A stretch of 6,433 bases of DNA. Source: Methylococcaceae bacterium. GTDB lineage: Bacteria; Pseudomonadota; Gammaproteobacteria; Methylococcales; Methylococcaceae. A program made the translations under genes and the position numbers. Of the stretch, positions 1 to 6,433 are shown one piece after another. The stretch is from contig VEPB01000112.1 in the NCBI GenBank assembly GCA_012026715.1, positions 1-6,433 on the forward strand. The letters are read 5' to 3'. The notes beneath the pieces were generated by a model. The model had not been told where the DNA came from and made no database searches. It saw only the letters and a list, made by a program, of their open reading frames with translations. Numbering within the stretch: the first letter of the stretch is position 1; every line of letters starts with the position of its first letter.

Positions 1-477
1 AGCCTGGAACAACTGGCCGGCGATCTGGAACAGTGCCTCCGGGAGAACCGTCCGCTGTCGGTGGTCATGTTCGACCTGGACCACTTCAAGAAACTGAATG
101 ACACCCACGGCCACGCTGCCGGCGACGTGGTGCTGAGGACTTTCGCCGACATCCTGCGACAACGGGCTCGCGGCGGCGGGCTAGATCTGATCGGTCGCCA
201 CGGTGGCGAGGAATTTCTGATGGTACTGCCGGGGCTGGATTCCCCAGCGGCGGCGGCGTTGGCGGAGACAATCCGGGCAGACTGCCGGAGGGTCAGGGTA
301 GCGGCGCCGGAGGGCGAGCGCCTCACGGTCACGACCAGCATCGGCATCGCCCAAGCGCAAGCTAACGATGATCTGGACAGGCTGCTGCAACGGGCTGACG
401 ACGCGCTCTACCAATCCAAGCGGGAAGGACGCGACCGGGCGACGGTGGCCGGTTCCGACGACCGGCGGGCTGCTTGA
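1..477 (+). CDS. Diguanylate cyclase, C-terminal GGDEF domain (5' partial)
   Basis: This is the last 158 residues of a protein whose beginning lies outside the window; the frame is open from base 1. The GGDEF family makes the second messenger cyclic di-GMP from two GTP. The fragment shows the N-terminal metal-binding strand FDLDHFKKLND (residues 24-34) followed by THGHAAGD, the active-site loop as RHGGEEF (GGEEF at 68-72), and the usual C-terminal helix DDALYQSKREGRDR. The catalytic residues therefore look intact. The product-inhibition I-site, normally RxxD five residues before GGDEF, keeps Asp62 but has Gly59 where Arg is expected, so allosteric feedback is probably weak or absent. Any sensory domain would be upstream and cannot be seen. 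The TGA stop lies 20 nt from the 3' end of the convergent yqgE/algH-like pseudogene, and no clear terminator lies between them. The domain call is very secure; the input signal is unknown. Confidence 0.95.
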   Translation, partial: SLEQLAGDLEQCLRENRPLSVVMFDLDHFKKLNDTHGHAAGDVVLRTFADILRQRARGGGLDLIGRHGGEEFLMVLPGLDSPAAAALAETIRADCRRVRVAAPEGERLTVTTSIGIAQAQANDDLDRLLQRADDALYQSKREGRDRATVAGSDDRRAA

Positions 478-497
478 GCCGGCCATTGCGAGGCAAG

Positions 498-1028
498 TCA
501 CAGCCGCATTCCGGCAAACCGCAGCGCCCGCTCCCACACCGCGCCGGGATCTTCGGCGAACACCAGGGCCGGATCAAGCGGGGCAACGAGCCAGCCGGCC
601 GGCGCCACCTCCCGCTCCAGTTTGCCCGCGCCCCAGCCGGAATACCCCAGCACCAATCGCGATCGCTGCGGCCCTTTGCCAACGGCAAGAGCACGCAGGG
701 CTTCGGGCCCCGTGGACAGGGCAATCGCCTTGCCCAGAAGCTGGGTACTGGCGCATTGGTAATCGGGGCTGTGCAGGAGAAAATCACGCCCGGACTCCAC
801 CGGCCCGCCACAGTACAGCGCGACCGAGCGGCGGCTTCGGGATCGGATGCCCAACTGATCCAGCAACTCCCGAAATGACGCCCGGCCACCGGCGCGGTTG
901 ACAATCAACCCCTGCAGATGGCGGTTGGCGACCAGCTACTGCCCCGTGAGACCGACGTCAGGATTAACGCTACCGGCAACCGCGGCCATTAGCCAAAATC
1001 GGAATGCTCGCTTCAAGGTCATCGCCAT
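498..1028 (-). pseudogene. YqgE/AlgH-family (DUF179) protein, disrupted
   Basis: The minus-strand frame starts at ATG 1028 after a strong Shine-Dalgarno. It reads a basic and hydrophobic leader (MAMTLKRAFRFWLMAAVAG), then VNPDVGLTGQ, an amber TAG at codon 31 (938-936), LVANRHLQ, and directly GLIVNRAGG. From there 136 codons match the C-terminal part of the YqgE/AlgH family: a FRELLDQLGI helix, the LGYSGWGAGKLEREV motif, then WLVAPLDPALVF and a TGA stop. Family members normally have about 20 residues (of the type DPxFxxTVVLLxEHxxxGA) between the LVA..L segment and G-L-x-x-N-R. These are absent here with the frame preserved. So there are two lesions, a nonsense codon (a Leu TTG to TAG change would explain it) and an in-frame deletion. 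The family's function is poorly known; alginate regulation is only the historical name. The C-terminal part could in principle restart at TTG 908, but it would lack a core strand. The gene is last in the caspase-permease run. Confidence 0.8.
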
Positions 1029-1035
1029 TGGGGAT

Positions 1036-1042
1036 CCTCTCC
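1036..1042 (-). promoter_or_regulatory. Shine-Dalgarno of the yqgE/algH-like pseudogene
   Basis: GGAGAGG on the minus strand lies 7 nt before ATG 1028. It sits in the 31-nt gap after the permease stop codon. This near-ideal site fixes the original start of the broken gene and shows that the signal-peptide-like leader belongs to it, rather than the much later TTG at 908. Confidence 0.75.
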
Positions 1043-1059
1043 AGACTGCGGGGAAGCTT

Positions 1060-1878
1060 CTACTCCTTCACGCTGCCCAGCACCAATCCCTCCACGTAGT
1101 AGCGCTGCAGGGCCAGGAACAGCGCCAGAACCGGCAACAGGGTCAGCACCGCACCCGCCATCATCAGTTCGGTATCCAACGCGTGTTCCCCCATCAGATT
1201 TGCCAGGGCCACGGGCAAGGTATGGCGCTCGCTGTCGGCCAGCACGATCAGTGGCCACATGAAGTCGTTCCAGGCTCCCAGGAACGTGAAGATCGCCAGT
1301 GTCACCAGGATCGGGCTCAGCAACGGCAGCGCCAGCGAGAGGAAGATGCGCAGTTCGCCGGCGCCGTCGATCCGGGCTGCTTCCAGCAGGCTGTCGGGGA
1401 TGGACAAGGCATATTGCCGCACCAGGAAAATGCCGAAAATTCCCGCCATTCCCGGCACGATCACCCCGCCGTAGCCATTGATCAGGCCCAGCTGTTTAAG
1501 CAGCAGAAACAAGGGCAACATGGCCACCTGGCCGGGAATGGCCATGGCCGCCAGCAGGAGCCGAAAGAGGCGGTCGCGACCGGCGAAACGCAACTTGGCG
1601 AAGGCATAACCGGCCAGGGTGTTGAACACCAGTGACAAGGCCGTCACCGCGATGGCCAGCAGGCTGCTGTTGGCCAGATAGCGGGCCAGATCCAACTGGG
1701 CGAACAGGGTCCGGTAATGTTCCAGGGTCAACCGTTCCGGCAGCAGTGGCGGCGGCAGGTGTAGCGCCGCGTTGGCAGGCATCAGCGAAACCGACAGCAT
1801 CCACAGCAAGGGAAACAGGGTCACCGCGGCCAGCGCGGCCAGCGCGGCGTTGACCGTAACGGCAGCGGCCCGGTTCAT
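1060..1878 (-). CDS. Carbohydrate ABC transporter permease, MalG/UgpE type
   Basis: This 272-residue inner-membrane permease is the second membrane subunit of a CUT1-type sugar importer. Six hydrophobic segments can be read at about residues 11-33, 71-94, 104-127, 136-157, 184-205 and 239-258. The cytoplasmic EAA loop that docks on the ATPase is EAARIDGAGELRIFLSLALP, with EAA at 166-168 and the conserved Gly at 172. The C-terminal QRYYVEGLVLGSVKE is typical of the MalG branch. The frame is open up to 1968, but the ATG at 1878 is preferred: it forms an ATGA overlap with the stop of the upstream permease, and it puts the first membrane segment close to the N terminus as in the family. The overlap implies translational coupling and heterodimer formation with that protein. 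The substrate cannot be told from sequence; a sugar, polyol or glycerol-phosphate is plausible. Confidence 0.92.
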   Translation of the reverse strand: MNRAAAVTVNAALAALAAVTLFPLLWMLSVSLMPANAALHLPPPLLPERLTLEHYRTLFAQLDLARYLANSSLLAIAVTALSLVFNTLAGYAFAKLRFAGRDRLFRLLLAAMAIPGQVAMLPLFLLLKQLGLINGYGGVIVPGMAGIFGIFLVRQYALSIPDSLLEAARIDGAGELRIFLSLALPLLSPILVTLAIFTFLGAWNDFMWPLIVLADSERHTLPVALANLMGEHALDTELMMAGAVLTLLPVLALFLALQRYYVEGLVLGSVKE

Positions 1879-2777
1879 GGTTTCCGCAGCCGCAATTGCA
1901 GCCAGGTCGCGCAGGCTATGAGCGCAAACAGCACGAAGGCGATGGAGGAAGCGTATCCCACGTTCCACCAGCGAAAACCTTCCCGGAACATGAGCAAGCC
2001 CAAACTGAGGGTGCTATCAGCAGGCCCCCCCTGCGTCATCAGATAGGGCTCGGCGAACAGCTGAAAATGGCCGATCATGGTGATGATCGTGACGAACAGG
2101 AAGGTCGGCGCCAGCGCCGGCAGCGTCACATGCAAGAATTGCCGGAAAGCCCCGGCACCGTCGATCGCCGCCGCTTCGTAAAGCCGCCGCGGAATGGACT
2201 GCAAACCGGCGACGAACACGATCATGTTGAAGCCGAAGTTCTTCCACACCGCCATCAGGATGATGGAAGGCATCGCCCAGCGGGGATCGCCCAGCCAGTC
2301 CACCGGCGCGATGCCGACCACGGCCAGGGCATGATTCAGAAACCCGTAGCGCGGATGGTAGAGATAGCGCCACACCACCGCGACCGCCACCAGGGTGGTC
2401 ACCACCGGCACGAAAAACACGCTGCGAAAAACCGAAGGCCAGCGCACCAGGCGGTGGTTCACCAACAAGGCCGCCGCCAGCGATACCGCCACCGACAAGG
2501 GGCCACCAACCACCACGAAATAGCCGGTATTGCGAAGCGCCATCCAAAACTGGAGGCTGCTGGACAGCTGCTGGTAGTTGCCCAGGCCGATCCAGCGCAG
2601 GGAGGACAGGTCGCCGAGGGCGTAAATGTCGAAATCGGTGAAACTCAGCAACAACGCGGCCCCGACGGGCGCGAAAAAAAACACCGTCAGCAGCGAAAGC
2701 GCCGGGGCTACGAACCAGACTCCCGGCGACCCCAGCCTCATCGCCACCGCCCGCGGCTGAGGCCTGTCGGTCGGCAC
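1875..2777 (-). CDS. Carbohydrate ABC transporter permease, MalF/UgpA type
   Basis: This 300-residue inner-membrane permease is the first membrane subunit of a CUT1-type sugar importer. Hydrophobic segments lie at about residues 19-45, 84-106, 117-137, 168-190, 222-242 and 276-296. The EAA loop reads EAAAIDGAGAFRQFLHVTLP (EAA at 201-203, Gly at 207). Downstream, the family signature EPYLMTQGGPADST (243-256) is clear. The length is that of short UgpA/LacF-like permeases; the large periplasmic insertion of enteric MalF is missing. The GTG start at 2777 is only 4 nt after the stop of the caspase-like gene and has no good Shine-Dalgarno. An ATG at 2741 (residue 13), preceded by GGGCGGTGG, is an equally possible start. 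No binding protein or ATPase gene lies beside it in this window, which is unusual for this class. Confidence 0.92.
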   Translation of the reverse strand: MPTDRPQPRAVAMRLGSPGVWFVAPALSLLTVFFFAPVGAALLLSFTDFDIYALGDLSSLRWIGLGNYQQLSSSLQFWMALRNTGYFVVVGGPLSVAVSLAAALLVNHRLVRWPSVFRSVFFVPVVTTLVAVAVVWRYLYHPRYGFLNHALAVVGIAPVDWLGDPRWAMPSIILMAVWKNFGFNMIVFVAGLQSIPRRLYEAAAIDGAGAFRQFLHVTLPALAPTFLFVTIITMIGHFQLFAEPYLMTQGGPADSTLSLGLLMFREGFRWWNVGYASSIAFVLFALIACATWLQLRLRKP

Positions 2778-2781
2778 CGAG

Positions 2782-4233
2782 TCAAGGGTTGACGATCATC
2801 GGCGCATATTCCTCGCGCCGGGCCGGAGCACCCCGTTTCGAGGCCTCCCGCAATGCCGCCTTGGATTCCGTGAGTTCGGCGTCCTTTTCCTTCAGCGTTG
2901 CCAGCAGACGTTCGTTGTCGGACTTCATCTTTTCCAGCTCTTCGATGCGGCTGCTGCGGGTCTTATCCAGCGCAGAAAACCGCTTGGTTTCCTGCTCCAG
3001 CCTCTCCTTCTCCTTTTTCAACCGATCCAACTCTTCCTGCTGAGCCTGCCGCATTTGTTCCACCTGTTCGTAACGCCTCAATTCCTGTTCCAGCCGCTGC
3101 TTTTCCTGGCCAACCCGCGCCAGTTCCGCCAGACTCGCGGTGCGGTCTTCCGCGCTCTTGTCGCGATCGTGCAGGGCTTTTTCCAATTCTGCCTTCTCCC
3201 GCTGGATCGCCGAGAGTTTCGCCTCGTAATCCTTCTGCGCGGTGCGGTCGACGTCGACGTCCTGAATCTTGCGTTCCAGTTGCTCCTTCTCCTGCTGAAT
3301 CTTGCGCAACTCTTCGACCCGCGTCAGATTGGTCTCCCGCTCTGCCTTCATTTTGTTGAGCTCGCTCATCAACCGCTCGTTCTCCTGCTGAATCCGGTCC
3401 ATGTCAGCGGACTTGCGGGTTTCCTCGACGTCAGCCGGCTTGTCGCAGCCGGCGAAACAGAAGTCGCTGCTGAGCGAGGAATTCTCCCAAGGCGTCTGAC
3501 GGCCTCCGGTTTCCTGACTGACGCCGATGCGCACCCGCTTGAACATTTCCTCGACCCCAAGACCGGGCGTGTCGAGATTCTTCAGAAGGTATTTGGTATA
3601 GACGCCGTTTCGCCCGGCACCGTCTTCCGCCACATTGTTGGGGGCGGTGGCGAAGGCGATGATGGAACCGGTAGGGCCGCTCATGCCCTGGAGACCGCGG
3701 GACCCGCCGCGAAGCCCGCGGAAGGGATTGTTGCGGCAGGCATCGAGGATGACGATGTTGAGCTTGCTGCCCGACTCTTCCATGGTATCGAGCACATAGC
3801 CGACATCCAACGCCTTGTATTTCAGGTCGGTCTCGGAACGGATGTCCTGCTTGACCGGGATCAGGTAGTTGGCACCGCTGGCCTGAACCCCATGGCCCGC
3901 ATAGTAAAACAGCGCCACCTCGCTGGTCTTGAGGCCATCGCCGAAGCGGCGGACCGCTTCCTCCATGGCTCGCAGGTCGGCGTCCTGGGCGTGAATAACC
4001 TCAAACCCCACCTTTTTCAGTGCGGCGGCCATGTCCTTGGCGTCATTCGCCGCATTCTTCAGCGCCTGTTCGCCGTAAGACTGGTTACCGATGACCAGGG
4101 CGATCTTGCTGGCGGCCATCCCGGAACAGGACCATAGCCCCATCGCCAGAATTCCCGCAACGCGCGCCCATCGGCGTGCCATGCCGAACCGTGAGTTCGT
4201 TGCAGAGACGACATCGTTGCGATGAGAAAACAT
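2782..4233 (-). CDS. Secreted caspase-like (peptidase C14) protein with C-terminal coiled coil
   Basis: The gene encodes 483 residues. The N terminus has an Arg-rich stretch (about 19-24), a hydrophobic core (25-35) and a small-residue region around 37-42, which looks like a Sec signal peptide, so the protein is probably periplasmic. Residues 42-262 form a caspase-fold domain: the KIALVIGNQSYG strand, LKNAANDAKDM helix, FYYAGHGVQ with catalytic His114, and LDACRNNPF with catalytic Cys166. Both dyad residues are present, so it may be active; the substrate is unknown. From about 275 to 465 the sequence is charged and heptad-like (repeated QQENERL, QEKEQLERK, QREKAELEKA, KKEKERLEQE), which predicts a long coiled coil, ending in APMIVNP. 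The start at ATG 4233 has a weak GGGG about 8 nt upstream; ATG 4182 (Met18) would give a more ordinary signal peptide. It is the first gene of the run continuing into the ABC permeases. A lipoprotein is unlikely because Trp occupies -2 before Cys36. Confidence 0.9.
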   Translation of the reverse strand: MFSHRNDVVSATNSRFGMARRWARVAGILAMGLWSCSGMAASKIALVIGNQSYGEQALKNAANDAKDMAAALKKVGFEVIHAQDADLRAMEEAVRRFGDGLKTSEVALFYYAGHGVQASGANYLIPVKQDIRSETDLKYKALDVGYVLDTMEESGSKLNIVILDACRNNPFRGLRGGSRGLQGMSGPTGSIIAFATAPNNVAEDGAGRNGVYTKYLLKNLDTPGLGVEEMFKRVRIGVSQETGGRQTPWENSSLSSDFCFAGCDKPADVEETRKSADMDRIQQENERLMSELNKMKAERETNLTRVEELRKIQQEKEQLERKIQDVDVDRTAQKDYEAKLSAIQREKAELEKALHDRDKSAEDRTASLAELARVGQEKQRLEQELRRYEQVEQMRQAQQEELDRLKKEKERLEQETKRFSALDKTRSSRIEELEKMKSDNERLLATLKEKDAELTESKAALREASKRGAPARREEYAPMIVNP

Positions 4234-4404
4234 AGGTGTTGCCCCGAATGACTAAGCGAATGACCCTGACGAAACCCTTGCGCGACCGAGCAAGAATAGC
4301 CCAATCCCAAAACCAGTTAGTTTACCGTTTGTACAGAAAATTCGGCTTAGCGCTCGCAGTCGTGCCGGTCTCCAGCCGGTCGTCGGTTAGACCCCGAAAA
4401 GACG
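4234..4404. other. Leader region of the caspase-like gene
   Basis: This non-coding stretch lies between the caspase-like start and the terminator of the small secreted-protein gene. It should hold the promoter of the caspase-permease run on the minus strand. A TATTCT (4298-4293) is the nearest to a -10 hexamer, but no good -35 sits 16-18 nt upstream of it, so no promoter is called. The plus-strand reading frame crossing this region is not credible as a gene. Confidence 0.4.
4245..4264. repeat. Short direct repeat in the caspase gene leader
   Basis: CGAATGAC occurs at 4245-4252 and again at 4257-4264, a 12-bp period. The repeats sit just upstream of the caspase-like start codon. They could be a binding site in the 5' leader or chance; nothing more can be said from the sequence. 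Confidence 0.35.
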
Positions 4405-4434
4405 AAAAACGCGCCCAGCGGCGAGCCGGACGCG
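4405..4434 (-). terminator. Rho-independent terminator after the small secreted-protein gene
   Basis: On the minus strand CGCGTCC (4434-4428) pairs with GGGCGCG (4416-4410), giving a 7-bp stem with one G-T pair and an 11-nt loop. It is followed at once by TTTTT and, after CGTC, another TTTT. It lies about 26 nt past the stop codon of the 98-residue protein gene and separates that gene from the caspase-permease run. Confidence 0.75.
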
Positions 4435-4460
4435 CATCGAAACTCCCCTTTCGGCCCGGC

Positions 4461-4757
4461 TTATTCGACCGTGACCGAACCGGCGGTCGCCACCGATTTC
4501 TCACCGATGGACAGATTCAGGTTTTCTGCATTCGCAGAGCTGTTCAGGACAGTACTGTTCTTGATTTCCGCGCCGTTGCGGATATTGACGGAACCGGTGC
4601 TGGCCAGCGATTCCTCTCCGATGGACAGGTTCAGGTTCTGGCTGTTGATGCTGGTGTTGGCGATGGTGGAATCCTTGATTTCCGTGCCTTCCGCCATTAC
4701 GCCCAGGGAAGCGGCGGTGAATGCGACAAATACCAGGCCTTTGATTACGTTCTTCAT
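4461..4757 (-). CDS. Small secreted protein of two tandem 37-38-residue repeats, function unknown
   Basis: The gene encodes 98 residues. The start at ATG 4757 is chosen because GGGAG lies 8 nt upstream and it begins a clean Sec signal peptide (MKNVIKGLVFVAFTAASLGVMA, cut near residue 22 or 23). An in-frame ATG at 4868 would add 37 residues without this feature. The mature part is almost wholly two repeats, residues 24-61 and 62-98, identical at 22 of 37 aligned positions. Their shared pattern is EIK(D/N)ST(I/V)xNxSxN followed by NLNLSIGE(E/K)S(L/V)A and GSV. The protein is rich in Asn, Ser and Thr, has no Cys, and alternates polar and hydrophobic residues, which suggests beta structure such as a small solenoid or amyloid-like strand stack. 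It is not a curlin, as the curli Gln/Asn spacing is absent. I do not recognise a named family. The gene is monocistronic by appearance, with its own terminator. Confidence 0.85.
   Translation of the reverse strand: MKNVIKGLVFVAFTAASLGVMAEGTEIKDSTIANTSINSQNLNLSIGEESLASTGSVNIRNGAEIKNSTVLNSSANAENLNLSIGEKSVATAGSVTVE
4464..4688 (-). repeat. Tandem coding repeat inside the small secreted protein
   Basis: Two adjoining units, 4688-4575 and 4574-4464, encode the two protein repeats. The DNA copies are still recognisable: TCCGATGGACAGGTTCAGGT on the plus strand in one unit corresponds to TCACCGATGGACAGATTCAG in the other. Divergence is spread over the unit, so the duplication is not very recent. Confidence 0.8.
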
Positions 4758-4765
4758 GATCTTGA

Positions 4766-4770
4766 CTCCC
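4766..4770 (-). promoter_or_regulatory. Shine-Dalgarno deciding the start of the small secreted protein
   Basis: GGGAG on the minus strand lies 8 nt before ATG 4757. It supports this start over the longer in-frame ATG at 4868. Confidence 0.7.
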
Positions 4771-4854
4771 GAAATGATTATGTTGGTTTTTGATTGCCGG
4801 CGTCCTTGTCTGGCGCCGTCGTCCACCTCTTCGGGATAGAAGCCGAATCCAACC

Positions 4855-4877
4855 CGGGCAAATGCCACGGTTGCCCG
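4855..4877 (-). repeat. Inverted repeat, possibly the original hairpin after lysS
   Basis: CGGGCAA (4855-4861) and TTGCCCG (4871-4877) form a perfect 7-bp stem with a 9-nt loop. It abuts the left CTAG. If the adjoining element is removed together with one CTAG copy, this stem falls directly after the lysS stop codon. No T-run follows on the minus strand, so an intrinsic terminator is not proven. Confidence 0.5.
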
Positions 4878-4885
4878 CTAGGGAA

Positions 4886-4919
4886 GCGCTGAATAAATCC
4901 ATCCTGGATTTCTCAGCGC
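4886..4919. repeat. Left-end hairpin of the element
   Basis: GCGCTGA..AAATCCA (4886-4901) pairs with TGGATTT..CAGCGC (4905-4919) around a TCC loop: 14 bp in two 7-bp blocks with a small internal bulge (AT against C). It extends inward from the terminal repeat. Confidence 0.75.
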
Positions 4920-4921
4920 CC

Positions 4922-4950
4922 GTGACCGGAAAACGCGGTTTCCCGGTCAC
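4922..4950. repeat. Internal hairpin 1 of the element
   Basis: GTGACCGGAAAAC (4922-4934) and GTTTCCCGGTCAC (4938-4950) pair over 12 of 13 positions around a GCG loop. Confidence 0.75.
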
Positions 4951-4953
4951 TCA

Positions 4954-4984
4954 CAAAATCAGCGACTTACAGCCACCGATTTTG
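4954..4984. repeat. Wide inverted repeat inside the element
   Basis: CAAAATC (4954-4960) and GATTTTG (4978-4984) are perfect 7-bp complements separated by 17 nt. They lie between the two flanking pairs of hairpins. Confidence 0.55.
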
Positions 4985-5004
4985 ACGGTGCATCCCTGCA
5001 CCGT
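4985..5004. repeat. Internal hairpin 2 of the element
   Basis: ACGGTGCA (4985-4992) and TGCACCGT (4997-5004) form a perfect 8-bp stem with a TCCC loop. Confidence 0.75.
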
Positions 5005-5032
5005 GGGAACCGCTGAATAAATCAGCGGTTCC

Positions 5033-5033
<1 letters not shown>
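5005..5033. repeat. Right-end hairpin, abutting the lysS stop codon
   Basis: GGGAACCGCTGA (5005-5016) and TCAGCGGTTCCC (5022-5033) form a perfect 12-bp stem with an ATAAA loop. On the minus strand it begins at the last base of the lysS TAG, so lysS transcripts end in or run through it. It has no T-run afterwards on that strand. Confidence 0.8.

Positions 5034-6433
<1,400 letters not shown>

Larger units (their letters stand above)
4758..4877. other. Upstream region of the small secreted-protein gene
   Basis: About 120 bp separate the start codon from the CTAG-flanked element. It must hold the promoter unless transcription runs through from lysS. No convincing -35/-10 pair was found. An A/T-rich patch (about 4773-4796) lies just upstream of the Shine-Dalgarno. 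The far end carries an inverted repeat described separately. Confidence 0.4.

Noticed and set aside
898..1635. Long plus-strand open frame of 245 codons
   Set aside because: It is opposite the ABC permease and pseudogene. Its product is a low-complexity run of Gln, His and Arg, typical of an antisense shadow in G+C-rich DNA.
1879..1968. Thirty-codon N-terminal extension of the MalG-type permease
   Set aside because: It would overlap the upstream permease by more than 90 bases and adds an Arg-rich stretch foreign to the family; the ATGA overlap gives a better start.
3055..4137. Plus-strand open frame of 360 codons
   Set aside because: It is antisense to the caspase-like gene, whose motifs are clear. 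The translation shows no domain and has no suitable start signal.
4777..4782. CATAAT on the minus strand as a -10 box for the small secreted-protein gene
   Set aside because: Transcription would start within the Shine-Dalgarno, and no -35 lies at the right distance.
4236..4793. Plus-strand open frame of 185 codons crossing the small secreted-protein gene
   Set aside because: It runs opposite a gene with a signal peptide, Shine-Dalgarno and terminator, and its apparent internal repeat is only the mirror of that gene's repeat.

Overview
The window is about 62% G+C by eye and reads as a chromosomal segment of a gammaproteobacterium. The YqgE/AlgH-type gene, the class II lysyl-tRNA synthetase and the secreted caspase-like protein together fit a methanotroph-like (Methylococcales) lineage. 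That placement is inference from general protein character; no search was run.

Layout, left to right. The plus strand carries only the 3' end of a diguanylate cyclase (1-477), which converges on the rest. Everything else is on the minus strand. Read in the direction of transcription from the right edge, the genes are: lysS (3' part, 5033-6433); a compact hairpin-rich, non-coding element of about 151 bp (4882-5032) flanked by CTAG; a small secreted two-repeat protein (4461-4757) followed by a good intrinsic terminator (4405-4434); then a tight four-gene run. That run is a secreted caspase-like protease with a long coiled coil (2782-4233), two sugar-type ABC permeases (1875-2777 and 1060-1878), and a broken yqgE/algH-like gene (498-1028).

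The four-gene run looks like one operon: the gaps are 4 nt, a 4-nt ATGA overlap, and 31 nt with a strong Shine-Dalgarno sequence. No substrate-binding protein or ATPase gene for the transporter is present here, so those parts must be encoded elsewhere if the transporter works. The terminal gene keeps a ribosome-binding site and signal peptide. However, it has an amber codon at codon 31 and appears to lack about 20 conserved codons, so it is called a pseudogene.

The points most worth a second look are the CTAG-flanked MITE-like element placed exactly at the lysS stop codon, the pairing of a caspase-like coiled-coil protein with ABC permeases, the decaying yqgE/algH copy, and the small secreted repeat protein. 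No CRISPR array, tRNA, rRNA or phage module was seen. No gene-free stretch exceeds 300 bases.
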